64,000 nt of DNA from Sphagnum compactum (Eukaryota; Bryophyta; Sphagnopsida; Sphagnales): the NCBI GenBank assembly GCA_965153455.1, contig OZ234494.1, positions 7,874,001 through 7,938,000 on the forward strand. The letters run 5' to 3'. Numbering within the stretch: position 1 is the stretch's first letter; the number at the start of each line of letters is the position of its first letter. A model generated the notes under the pieces. The model made no database searches. It was not told the origin of the DNA and saw only the letters and a list, made by a program, of their open reading frames with translations. Of the stretch, positions 50,813 through 62,339 are shown in pieces. Position numbers and translations under genes: made by a program.

Positions 50813-51605
50813 GGGTGAAAGCACATTGTAGTGACCCCCTTTTGGGCACTTTTGGGTCTAGTATTATAATACATAAAATATAATTATTTTAAAAATATGG
50901 TACAAATTTTGAGTATCAAATTTGGTTTTTGGGCCTTATAATTATTATTTTTATAAAATCAATGTTATGTAATATTATTTTTAAAATAATAATAAATTTC
51001 ATTATCTATATTGAAGGATCCATGGGTGTATAATTTACATTGGTATAATAGGGCCATTGTTTTGTTTTGATTGCATTAACTTTAAAGTTTCATTAGTCAT
51101 TAAATAATCAATTTTAATGAAATAAAAAAATGGCCCATTTAGATATGCTTGTCATCTTCCATGTGAATGTGATTATTTGTCATATTTTTAATTTACCACA
51201 CATTCGTCGGATATTTGTTGAAAAAAATAATTTTTTGGGATGAAAATTTTCAATTTAGTCACATGGTATCCAAAACATGTGCAAATTATGTGAAATGACA
51301 TGGTTCAATATACCTTCAACTTTCATAAAAAATAAAAATCATTTAAATTATTTTAAAAGTATATTTGTGTTTTTGAATAAACATCTACATTACATTTGTT
51401 TTCACAAATATACTCCAATCTCCCACTTTATAAAAAGATTGACATAATTATTTTAAAATATCTTTCCTAGGTTATATTTTAACATAATATGCAAAACTAT
51501 TATGAGATTCTTTCAAAAGTTTGAGGTGGCATAGATTCAAACATGCACACCCCTGAAAAGTAGTACAATGCGACACCCTAAAGGGGTCATTGTAATATGC
51601 TTTCA
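50813..51605. mobile_element. Putative non-autonomous TIR element (~790 bp)
   Basis: GGGTGAAAGCACATTGTAGT at the left is mirrored on the opposite strand by GGATGAAAGCATATTACAAT at the right, then GACCCC and TTT.GGG on both. About 30 terminal bases are inverted at roughly 80-85 percent identity by eye. The interior is AT-rich with no transposase frame. No clean target duplication was found, so exact ends are uncertain. Confidence 0.55.
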
Positions 51606-54600
51606 TCCATTTGTTGATGCGTGTCTTGTGTTCACTTGTTTATAGGAACTTAACATTCAAAATTCCTTGTTAGTTGTTATCCTTGAATTTTTCCAAAAAC
51701 TTCAAGTTGTTCTCTTTTATTCAATACTAGCATAGTTGATAGGCATGTTTTAACTTGAACATAAACTAGCACTTCACCTTGAAATTCCTAATTTTCACAA
51801 TCCAATTGAGAAATAATTAGGTGATAAAATCAACATTATGACCTTTTAAAATTATACAATGCAATTTTTAGCAACAAGTAATGACATAAAACAAGAAAGT
51901 ATATTTGTAAAGTTTATATTGAGCAACTCCTAAAATGTTTTCTTCAACACCCCTAAGGTGTTTTTGACTATATATTTTCCCCTTATTATAATGTATGTTA
52001 AAGTTTTTATAATACAATGTAACCTTGTGAAGATTATTTAAATGACGCCATTAACCAAGTTAGAGCATCACCAACTATTCATGTTATATATAGGACCATT
52101 AACATGCAAACACAAGAGAAAAGTGGAGCTAAAATCAATCTCAACAAGACTCGAAATCACCTTAAGATATTTTGGCCTTACCATCAATCCTTTTGAATTT
52201 TGAAAGTAAATGTGGTTTGTCACACTTTGTATTTTCTTTCGAAATAAAAGTCAATGTTGGACATGATTAATTTGGCCACCCAATCTATCAAAAAATGAAA
52301 CTAAGGAAGGGCAAAAACTTCAACTAAGAGGATGAGAGGCTAAATTATGTTGGATTTCTTTCGTGTCTCACCAAACACCAACACTACCAAATTTCAATTT
52401 CATTCATTGTTATTTTATGACTATCTAGGATGTGCCCATTGTTAAGTTGGGGATATTGATTTTTTAAAAAACAATGCCCATGAGGTGATGAATTGAAATG
52501 TTTGTAACAATCTTTAAGACAAACCAATATAGTGAATTAAAGGTGGTTGACATCAAGGTTGGAACCAAAAAAAAATGGAAAATGAAAATGGTAGCAATGT
52601 TTGTGAATGCACCAAGGTTTCAATATGTTAAGTAATTAGGTGGGTGCTAAGTGATGAAGGTTGCATAGCCAACATGAAGGCAAGATGCTACCCAATTTGA
52701 GCTCAAGTTGTTGTCACAATTGAAGTTACTTTAGTTACTTGTGAAAAATTTGACATTCTCTACAACTAAATGGCATTGTTTTTTTCACCATGTTACCATA
52801 GTTGATAGCCATTGACAATTCATGCAATTGCATTGCAACATTTGATGATAATTAAAAAAGCTTTGGCATTGATTTGATGTTATAAACACTCTTGGAAAAT
52901 TGTGAACACTAGTACCCGCTTGCACCAATTTGTTTGCGATGTCACTTCCCATTCACAACAAGTCCATTGCCCAACCACAAACAACACTAACTTTTTCATT
53001 AATCCCATAAAGTGGTCATTCATTTGAAGACATTAGGGTTTATTTTAAAGTTCAAATGTGTCATTAATCATTCCATTTGGTTTTCAAATTGTCATTTGAA
53101 TTGATAATAAGATGCCATTTCAAAGGCAAAGTTGATTCATGCAACCATGTGCTTGAATTGGGAGCTTAATTTGAAGTTGTAATAAACTCTTGGGGTTGAG
53201 GGATTTAGAAGCTACCAAAGTGTAATAAGATGTTCATATTATTACCACAAAATGTCATCTATGTTATTTCGTAACACAATGCAATGAAGGAAGCATGAAG
53301 GAATAAGGTTTTTCCTTCCTAAAAATCCTCATGGATTTCATTAAATGCTAATTATAGTTAAATTCATTTTGGTTCAACATGCAATCATGCATTTGCAAGA
53401 TTGCTACAAGACATTACTACAAGATTTGCAAACAAAATAAAACAAAACACTAATTGAAAATAGTTGTTCAACATTTCATGATTGTTGTTGGCACTTAGAC
53501 ATAAAGATTGTCATTGCACATGGATGGAGTTGGTGGGCTATAGCAAGGGAGATGATGGTGGTAGGGTCCAATGTTCGTGATGACAATATGGAATGCAACA
53601 TTTGGGAGCTCTTAGAACTATAACAAATGTTTAGCCTCACGACAGTGGGGCTTGTAGTTGATAGTGAAATAAAACTGAAATGGGGCCATGACATTTATTC
53701 CTAGAATATATAGGTGTTGGATATAATGGACTGTTTCAGATGCTTTTAGGAATGAATAACCTTGTTTATGAGCAAAAAAGGTTAAATGTGTTCATGATTT
53801 TCATATTGAGAGTAGAAAAGAACTTCATACATTACCTTTTAGAAGACACAAAACATACAAAGTAACTCAATATTACTTATAAAGTTTGTTAGCCCATGCA
53901 AATGTCATTGAATCTTTTGTCATGATTCATAATGGCCCATATGCCCATTGAATAGCTTTTGGTCTTGTAGTAGCAATAGTCAATGACATGGAGTTTTGAC
54001 TTTGAACATAAATTTAATATTAATCAATGACACTGATAACTAATGGCAATCCACTCAATTATTGTTAGAATCCTTCCATAACCCTCACAAGCTCAATATC
54101 TTGTGGCCAAGGTATTCGTTGCGTACATATTATATTCATGGTAACAATACATTCACAAAGGACCATGCAAATTGAAAACTTGTCTACCATGAAAAGTTCA
54201 TTGCATACGTATTCAATTGCATGCACAAGCTTACAAATTGCTTAAACAACCATGATTCCTAAGGGTATATAGTACATTGACAATCTAATATAATATAACT
54301 TTCAATGTTTCACACAATTGTGCAATATAAGCAATTTAATTACAAAGAAGCTTTTCATCTAACTTCGGTTATCACAAATTAAGTCATCACAAATTGGGGA
54401 TGCCATGTGGTTGATCTTACCTTTCACTTGGTCCCCCAAGTCTTGAGTTTGTAACAACATACACACACATGAAAGTGGACATTAATGGAGGACTAGAACA
54501 TTCCTTAGATCTTGAAAATGTGTCTGAGTTATCACTTCATCCTCAACAAAACAATATTCTTCTCGAAAATAAAAAATTACACGAGAAAGAAAGTAGTTGC

Positions 54601-54990
54601 AATTATACAAGAAGGTGCACAAGTTGAACAAAAGAGCCAAATATTGTAGTGTGAGTCATCATGTCAAACTTCTAGGGATTTCTATAAGTGATGGTTTATA
54701 TGTGAACAATATTAAGACTATCTACACATGTTGCACAAATACTGAGTCGAATGATACAAGGCAAAACATCTCTTTGCTCCACAAGTTTTCGTTGTGAATT
54801 TATCCCTCTCATGTGTTTTCCATGCACAATGGTATGTAGGATGTGCCTCAAGCAAACCAATCTTATAGTTGGATTCACAACAGTTTGATCTAAGGTACAT
54901 CAAGGAAGTAATCTAATGAAAGAATGTCCAAATTATGTGGTGACATGTTGCAGAGGTTTTTAGCAATTTCTTCTTCATCAAACATGCAGC
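51606..54990. other. Spacer without supported features
   Basis: AT-rich, frames under 80 codons, no resolved repeat family. Nothing I can annotate with confidence. Confidence 0.6.
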
Positions 54991-55004
54991 CTTGACAACT
55001 ACTA

Positions 55005-55875
55005 CTATTGTAGCTGATTGGCTGATGGAATCTGGGAAGCAGACAAATTCTTGCTATCTAAGAATGTTGTGCAAATGTTATGGATCTGGCCATCTCTTTT
55101 TGCCCAAGTGAAGATCAGTGCAAAAGTTATCTCCCACAACCTCTCTGTCTCATCGCACAATTTAGGATCTGAATTCTGCCCAACCAAGTAGTGAAAAATT
55201 GTATAGTGATTCTCTTTCTGATTTTCTCTAATTTTGTTTCCAGTTTGCAAACAGGAAGCTCTGAGCGGTTTATATTCCAAGATGGGCAAGTAGTCTAGAG
55301 GAGAAATATCAATATGATGGAGAATGCCAGGAGACATGTTACAGGCCCTTCTGACCAGGTAGCCAGCCAGGATTTGCCATTCCTGATGAGTTAGGAAAAC
55401 AGGTCTCGTGTTGTCTAATGCCGATTCTGTGTTTCCAGTTTGGCAACTGACTGCAGAGCAAGCTTGGGAGGATGGAATGGCCAACCTCTTAATGACTTGC
55501 TTTCTTGAAGAGAGCTCATCTAAGCCATCACAGAAGCTCATGAGGTGATGAGCTTCACAGAGCTCTCTTCACAAGGTGATGACTTAGCAACAACTCACCT
55601 GATGACAAGAATGAATGATTTGAGAAATTTGCATGTTGCTGAGGATGCAACCACATTACCCAGACCCAGCACTGACTATCTCTGAGTTCATGATTCACAA
55701 CTGGATCAGAACAAGTGGGCATCTGTCGAGTGCAACTCAACATGCATCATCAACTGAGTGCCAGCTTTTTTGATGTGTGTCAGTCACCTGGTATGTGATC
55801 AATTCTTCATCAATTTCTTCCTTGAAACCAATTGGTAATGTGAGTCGAGTGAAATGCAAGTGTTGGTATTCAGAC
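55005..55875 (-). CDS. Multi-exon gene of unknown function, C-terminal part
   Basis: Three minus-strand exons join in one frame: 55788-55875 (ends EEIDEELITYQ), 55599-55722 (DPVVNHELRDSQCWVW) and 55005-55462 (starts ACSAVSCQTG, contains LTHQEWQILAGYLVRRACN and ends PSANQLQ). Junctions are CAG|GTGACT..CGACAG and TCAG|GTGAGT..CCCAAG, phases 0 and 1. The last exon alone is 151 residues, and its frame is open for 178. A possible first exon is 56390-56457 (MKIIDTDVTKQGRGVSIR), which fits in phase across a 515-base intron; total then about 245 residues. I do not recognise a domain. It is divergent from the Gly-rich gene at 56.84 kb, and the two may share the promoter between them. Confidence 0.42.
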
Positions 55876-56618
55876 CTTCAAGTTGGCAATGGTCATGCCA
55901 ATCCTTGGACCAGACCACGAATTCACATGATATCATGTTTCCTTTGACTAAGGCAATCAATCCTCCCCGTTCTTCCAAGATGTGGAATAGACCACATCCT
56001 TTGATTTGGGGGGGGGCAGGTGGGGTTGAGACTTGAGACTCAGCCCATACTCTGAGCGTTGTAGAATTTTTGATTCTGGTTAGCTCAAACCCTATTCAAG
56101 CTTTGCAGGAACAACCACCCATTCCTTCAGCTTACAGTCTGCCTAACTAAGAGGTTCCTGAAGAGATAGATGCAAGGGAACTGAACAAGGAATGGAGAGG
56201 ATGCAGACAGGCCATGTAGTTGCTGTATGGATTCAACATGAATAACTACAGCAGAAAGAAATGAAAATAGAATTTCGGAAATCAAAAGCCTTACAGAGTG
56301 CTGCTCTGTTGCTGGGTTGAAATTCACCATTGCTTCCAACAACCAGATATCCATTGCTCCATCCTTGTGTCCGATGCTACTAAGGTTACTTTCTTCTCGT
56401 AAGTCTGATGGAAACCCCCCTTCCTTGCTTGGTCACATCTGTATCGATGATCTTCATTTCACAAGGAAGCTGCTACTAGGGTTGGTAGATAAAATCCTTG
56501 GAGCAAAGATTTCTTTCTGGGGATACAGAAGTGCGAAGAGAAGAAGAAACTCTTGATGAAGACGATGACAACAACCAAAGACGATTGTTGGGTCGTTCTG
56601 TAAAGCTTGGAATTGGTT

Positions 56619-56757
56619 CATGTGCATCAGATCCCTGTCCATCCTCCTGTCGAGCTCCTTAGGTCATGTGCATCAGATCCCTGTACTTCCTCCTGAAGAG
56701 CTCCTTGGGTCATGTGCATCAGATCCCTGTCCCTCCTCGTCTCGAGTTCCTTCATCC
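56619..56757 (+). repeat. 46-bp tandem repeat upstream of the Gly-rich gene
   Basis: CATGTGCATCAGATCCCTGT starts at 56619, 56665 and 56711. It lies between two divergent gene starts, in likely promoter or 5' UTR sequence. CATGTGCA resembles an RY-type element core (known in plants as CATGCA); a regulatory role is only inferred. Confidence 0.85.
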
Positions 56758-56826
56758 GCCGTCCCCTGTTTTCCCGGCGTGCGAGACAGACAGATGCAGA
56801 GAGCTATAAGATCCTGGCGCAGGTGA
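56620..56826 (+). other. Possible upstream ORF
   Basis: A 68-codon frame ends 15 bases before the main ATG at 56841 and runs through the 46-bp repeats. If the transcript starts upstream of 56620 it would act as a uORF. No transcript evidence. Confidence 0.25.
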
Positions 56827-56840
56827 GGTGAGGTGAGGCT

Positions 56841-59084
56841 ATGAAGGAAGGAACGATGGGGGATGTTGGGTTGCGCAACCCTTTCGTGTTGCGAGTGGGG
56901 CAGGTGATGAGCGGTTTTGGCGCTGGCTGTGGCTTGGGCATTGGTGTGGGGGTTCCAATCCCTTCTTTGGGTATGGATGTCTCGTTGTTTTCGCGTTCTT
57001 TGCAATCTCAGGTAGCTTAAGGATTTTTCCATGTACCTAGGGGTGAGGAATCATTGTTCAGGAGGGAGCGTGGCACTGCAGACATACCAGGGATCAGTGG
57101 AGTCATGAGCGCAGCACAAGGTGCCACAAGGCGCATTGGTGGCAGCCATCACGTGCAAAGTCTGGTACGTTGTTGCGAGCCTCATAACACCCCAGTGTAG
57201 TTTTTCTTGCTGAAATCAAAGCGCACATTGTTGCCGTCATGAATGAATTGATGCAGCAGCAAACCTTAAACCCTAAACCCTTGCTGGCAAGCCCTCTTAG
57301 TGCAACCCCACAGGAGCCCCACAGCGGTTTCCCACCTCTTACAATTGCAGATCTTCACATGCTGCGGCTCCTGCTGATCAAGTGTGTCAGATAAGGAGAG
57401 TGGGCATCAAGAATTTGCAAGCTGGAATTGGGTGCGGAGTTGGGATAGGCCATGGCTTTGGTGTTGGTCAGTTTTCTCCTCCATGCTTGCTTGCCTCACT
57501 TGCTCACTCCCTTGCTTGTTGACAACAATTTTGCATTCATGCTGTCTTTCAGCTTCATTAATGCTCGGTCCCTGTATGCTGAAATGCATCAATTGTACAC
57601 TAAGCTTGTACCTGAAAGCTTTGTGACATCTTGGGTACACAAACAAAGAATCAATTGTATACCCAAGATTCTTCTGAGGCACAAATCACAAGTGATCAGT
57701 CTTCAAGATGCTCAACTGAGTCATGCTGAATGAACTGGAATCCACCAAATATTGTTGTGGAATTTCAGGATCCAGATGCCCAGTAGTGTATTGTGGAATA
57801 GGGGCAGAGTTTAACAGTGACTGCAGAGAAAGAGCAGGAGGTGATGATGATGATGATGATGATGATATGGAGTTGAGGGTTTGGCAGGCATTGCGCTGAA
57901 ACCAGGGGTGGCACAACAGGCAGTGCACTTGTTTCAGGTGTGTTTTTTGTGGTTGTTGCATTGTGATGGCAATGTGTTGACTGTTTCTAGTTTATACATA
58001 AAGCATTCTGTCAGACATGAAATAGGTGTAGACTTTTCTTTCCTTGACTGTAACTTAGATCTAATACATGGAACCAATTGCACACCTGTAGGTGGGTGTT
58101 GACCAACATTGTTCTGCAGCAAATACGTTTCTTGCTTTTGATACAGCACGACTGATATCTCAACCTTGTTGTTTGTAATGGTGTAACTGCTTGGGAAAAA
58201 ACTATACCCCTTCACTACTAGTTCCACTTGGACATGTTTTCCCATGTAATTTGTCATGCACTGCTTTCCTGATTGATGGGTTGGGACAGGAAGCTGTTTC
58301 TGTGTTGAAAAATAAATTGCTGTCGAGAGTGGATGGTGGTGGCAACCAGGTGGAAGCACTTCCTGGAATTCGAACTGGATCAGCCCAACCTGGGACTGTT
58401 GTATCACCAAATTCAGAGCAAGGTCGCATTGTGCCATCCATCAAGCACTCTGATTCTGAGGTTGTCATATCAGACCTTGCCTTTGTTCTACTTCTGATGT
58501 TAGCTAGCTGGTTAGACAGGGCTTTGTGTGGCACCTTCTCGGGGCTGGATTCCTATTCCAGTGAAGCTGTCGTTGGATGCTTAGGCTTGTCTTATGCAAT
58601 TCTTATTCAGGTGGAGAGATTGCAGACTCAAAATGAGATCCTTCGCACTGTAAGCACTTCTTGTTACCACTTTTAACTGCTAGCTTTTTCCTTGCACATA
58701 TACATGTACTGTGATCTGGATCATCATGATGTGCACCATCTTGACTGCTTCTTTTCGCATCCCTGTCTGGGACTCTATTTCAGTTCCAAGAAAGGGTACA
58801 CTGGGTTCTTCTTGACTTTTCAAGTTTTTATATGTTTCTTTGACACAATGCCAAAGTCTTCTGTTGTGTTTTATGGGCCTTTTTGTGTAAAGCTTTTGAG
58901 GCATCAGGAGAAAATTGAGGAGCTTGAGCAACAAAATGCTCTTTTACGAGAGGAGCTGAACAGTGAGCGCAACATTGGCAACAGAGCTATCCAGGATCAT
59001 TATGCTAGACTTCCTAACTTGCACCAACCAAGTGATCGTGCAATTTGTTTTTCTTGTAGGAGACGGGCTCGCCGAAGAACCTGA
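56841..59084 (+). CDS. Gly-rich, coiled-coil plant protein of unknown function
   Basis: Seven exons with matching phases: 56841-56970, 57082-57164, 57391-57466, 57888-57937, 58290-58460, 58611-58649 and 58893-59084, giving about 246 residues. Order: LRNPFVLRVGQVMSGFGAGC with a Gly-rich hydrophobic stretch (res ~11-40), ISGVMSAAQGATRR (~47-60), a second Gly-rich stretch AGIGCGVGIGHGFGVGIALK (~81-100), a Ser/Gly linker, a coiled coil (RLQTQNEILR, then HQEKIEELEQQNALLREEL), and a basic Cys tail CFSCRRRARRR. From memory this architecture matches a small uncharacterised family conserved in plants; no function is known to me. An upstream in-frame TGA supports the 56841 start; 56856 is an alternative. 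The donor of exon 5 (GAG|GTTGTC) is weak, and the frame stays open from 58191 to 58676, so that intron could be retained without a stop. Confidence 0.85.
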
Positions 59085-59580
59085 CAATGTCAGTCATTTG
59101 ATGCTTCCCTCCATTATATTTGGGAATAGAAACAGGAGTATTTTGGTTGAAACTGTGCTTGCTGCTTTGTATTTGTGTTCTTCTGAACTGTTGCATGTTG
59201 TACCAGTTTCAAGCTGAAGTGTGGAAATGCTTTTGTTTCTTGCCAATCATGGCAGAACAAATGCCTTACTGCTGGTTTCAAGAAGGTATAAGTGCAGCCT
59301 GTGATCATAGCCTAAGAAGTGCCATGTGGGTGCACATATGTGATGATGATTTGTCATGGTTTTTGAGAATGTGCTTAGACCATGCCCAAATGATGGAAGG
59401 ATTCCCTCAAGCTGAGCTCCTTGAAACTTGACCCAAGTAGAGTTTCACATGGATGGTAGTATAGGAGTCTCTTTTTCCAAGTCACAAGAGCATGGAATGA
59501 AGGATAAACTGAATGAATGATTCTTCCATTTTGTGACAGGCGTAGTAGTACTACTACAGCTAATCTGTGATCCTGTTATC
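59085..59580. other. Probable 3' UTR and intergenic sequence
   Basis: Follows the TGA of the Gly-rich gene. Frames here, such as 59120-59431, contain no recognisable domain and no compatible splice pairs. No canonical AATAAA was noted close to the stop. Confidence 0.5.
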
Positions 59581-59582
59581 TG

Positions 59583-60137
59583 TCAGATCGTGGCATCCAT
59601 TAAGGTTGAAATGCCAGAATCTTCAGCTCTGCTGAGTAGTGGAATACTCAAGGTGATGAAGTGGGTGCAGGATTGTGTTCCTGTAGCCCTCATGTTTGTT
59701 GGTGGGATAACTTGCATACCATTTTGGATGTGGTAGACATTGGTAGAGCCTGACAAATTGGGTGTGGGTGGATCTCCTCTAATGAGATTATTTAAGACCC
59801 TTTCGATAATAAATCCTCCAATAGAACTCAAGCTAAAAACTAAACTGCCTGGGATTTTCATGAGAACACCCTTCAGTCTCTTGATTAGTTCCAATATAGT
59901 CTTTGGTTTCCAGGCCAAACCTATTGCCAAGTGTCCACCTAGCAGCATCCCCAGCAGTACTCCGTATGTGACCCTGCAAAAATATATCTCACCTTCAAGT
60001 CTGCAAAAATATATCTCACCTTCAAGTTTAGTTTGTGAAAGTGGGACTGCAAATAGCTGGGAGACTACTAATAGCAAACCACCTAGACCAATCATTGTGA
60101 TTGGCCAATTGGAAACAGCGAGCAGCAATGGGATCAT
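59583..60137 (-). CDS. Hydrophobic ORF of unknown function, tandemly duplicated at its 5' end
   Basis: A 184-codon frame with three hydrophobic stretches: PITMIGLGGLLLVVSQLFAV (~11-31), VTYGVLLGMLLGGHLAIGLA (~56-75) and IPGSLVFSLSSIGGF (~95-110), then a polar tail. It could be a small membrane protein or an exon of one. Residues 37-54 include a repeated LEGEIYFCR pair caused by a perfect 27-bp tandem duplication (59974-60000 and 60001-60027). Its first ~40 codons lie in a second, 125-bp tandem duplication, and part of it recurs at 47.6 kb. That pattern suits a decaying or repeat-borne gene fragment more than a working gene. Confidence 0.35.
   Translation of the reverse strand: MIPLLLAVSNWPITMIGLGGLLLVVSQLFAVPLSQTKLEGEIYFCRLEGEIYFCRVTYGVLLGMLLGGHLAIGLAWKPKTILELIKRLKGVLMKIPGSLVFSLSSIGGFIIERVLNNLIRGDPPTPNLSGSTNVYHIQNGMQVIPPTNMRATGTQSCTHFITLSIPLLSRAEDSGISTLMDATI
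59974..60027. repeat. Perfect 27-bp tandem duplication with intron-like ends
   Basis: Each unit on the minus strand reads ACTTGAAG then GTGAGATATATTTTTGCAG, so each holds a donor-like GTGAG and an acceptor-like TTTTTGCAG 19 bases in all. No mismatches between the two units. Confidence 0.95.
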
Positions 60138-60298
60138 TTTTATTAGAGTCTTCTCTCAAAGGTGAAGACATACTGCAAATAGCTGGGAGACTCCTAATAG
60201 CAAACTACCTGGACCAATCATTATGATTGCCAATTGGAAACAGGGAGCAGCAATTAGATCATTTTTTATTAAGCTCTTCTCTCAAAGGTGAAAACATA
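60047..60298. repeat. 125-bp tandem duplication
   Basis: ACTGCAAATAGCTGGGAGAC starts at 60047 and again at 60172. The two units share most positions to TCTCAAAGGTGAAGACATA / TCTCAAAGGTGAAAACATA at their ends. Confidence 0.95.
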
Positions 60299-60299
60299 T

Positions 60300-62270
60300 T
60301 GGGCAGGCAAAAACCGTCTTGCAGAGCCAAACCAGCGTGATTTGACTTTTCTTCATCCAATTTTAATGTGCGGAGTCACATAGTGAACACTAAGGCTTGA
60401 TTTCTAACACTAAGGGATATGCTCTAAGGCTTGATTCCTCAAGTTCAACAAATTTAATTTAAGAACCTTCAACTTGTTAGGTGAACCTTTGGTTCTGGTT
60501 TGGACACTTGAGCAAGTTTTGGTAGGTTCTCAGGTGCAGGTTTGAGTTCGGTTTTTCAAATTTCTAAACCTTAGGATTCCAATTTCAGCACTTTTTTAAA
60601 AATCCAATTGAACACTTTGGGCTTAGTTTGAAAATTGAGTCCAATTCCACCTTATTACAAATATTGTTTTGGTTTTCATGTTTATGGGTGTGAATTGAGA
60701 AACAATTAGTACATTCTGTTGAATTTGTTAAAGATCGCTAGAGGCCCAAATAAAAAGGGGTATGGGTGAAAGTCTTTAGAGAATGTAAATCACACTTAAG
60801 ATTTATTTCTAGTGTATTTTGAGATACCTTTATAAGTACAATTTTCTCCACCCTAACATCAATGTTCTAGCATTTATTAGTAACTTGGGGCCAATTTACA
60901 ATCCAAAAATTGCTCAAAGTTGGGCCCAAGTTTTTTTGGCCCTGACTCCTAGTGTAAACGGGCCTCAAATGGTACCTTTATTTTGATAATGTTGTCCTAC
61001 TTGGGCTTTACCTACCACATAATGGTTCCCAATGGATGATGCACAGGTGTAGGTCACATAACCATCCCTTGTGAGAAATCTCAATGCTTTGATTGATTAG
61101 GTCATCTATCCAAGTTACAACCTATAACCTGATATAATTATATAACTTGATATAATTTTATTATTATTTATGTAATTACGTAAAGATTAAAATTGGTAAT
61201 TTATTTGGTGATTAGATTTTATAATTAAATTATGATTTGATCATAATTTCAATTAATGTGTATTGATTCGTATATAATAATTCATATGAAAAGTTTTTTT
61301 CATATTATTATGCATGTTGAATCACATTAAGAGTCATGTGATGTGTAAATTTAAAATTTTTTGTTTAATTTTTTTTTGGTTAATATATAAGTGAATGTTT
61401 ATAACTTTTAAAAACACTTTCATTCAAGAAAAAAAAAGTTGTTGTATGAGTGCAAAGTTTTATAAAATAGAATTATGAAAGGAATTAAAATTTTAATCTT
61501 ACATTTTTTTTAATATAATTTATATGTGTATGAAATCCATGATAAGATAATGGTGTGACATATTAGTTATACATAAAAAAAATAAAAAAAAATGAAAGAA
61601 ACAAAAACATAAATTTTCATAGTTGTATAAAAAATATACATAATTTCGATCTTAAACCCACTTATGATTTACATGTCCATGCAATTTTTAAAATTTTCTT
61701 TGAATTTTGCAGATCATGTGTAGTAGGTACATGAAAATGGAACCCTAAACCCTTCATATGGTCTTTCGTTCATGGACGATTCCAAAGACGATTATCAAAA
61801 ATAACTATCTCATTTTCAAGCTTAACTACATCTTTTTATAATTAAATTTTAAATAAATATCTTTCATCTTTACTAAAAATTATTTTCATTTTATAACTAT
61901 CTCACTCTTTTTCCCCATTCATCAACATGGATATTTAAAAATAAATTAACATGTGTCTTTTCATTTCCATAAATTGTATGTTAACTTAAATTAAACTTGA
62001 TATTTAACATAAATAATGATGAATTATTGAAAACCATATGAAAACAATAAGAAAAAATAAAATAATTCATTGTCACTGGTAGTGCGCAGCAGTGTGGAGC
62101 TCAAGTTGATAAATAGGTATAAGGCAGAAAACAAGCTGCCAAGGAGCCAGATAAAAGGCCAAAGCCAAGGTGGGCTTGATTCCAATAATGCCCCTGGCTG
62201 AGTTAATTGTTTTTTGAGTGATGGGCCAATCAAATTGACGATTTAAATGATCACTGGTCTGACACTTCTG
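60300..62270. other. Spacer without supported features
   Basis: AT-rich; one telomere-type word at 61741-61752; no gene-like frames. Confidence 0.6.
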
Positions 62271-62277
62271 AGCTTTG

Positions 62278-62297
62278 GGGGGGGGGGGGGGGGGGGG
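62278..62297. repeat. G homopolymer run
   Basis: About 20 G in a row. Other long runs on this strand: C at 23703, 23752, 23806, 29192, 32929; G at 49800 and 50039. Lengths of such runs are unreliable in most assemblies. Confidence 0.8.
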
Positions 62298-62339
62298 ATT
62301 TCACCAAATGATGACTTTTTTTTCTTTTTTTTTTTTTCC

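Noticed and set aside
57452-57733. Plus-strand 93-codon hydrophobic frame
   Set aside because: Starts in exon 3 of the Gly-rich gene in another frame and continues through its intron.
58202-58534. Minus-strand 110-codon frame and the 58.0-58.4 kb minus frame
   Set aside because: Opposite exon 5 and an intron of the Gly-rich gene, whose plus-strand frame is supported by phase and family architecture.
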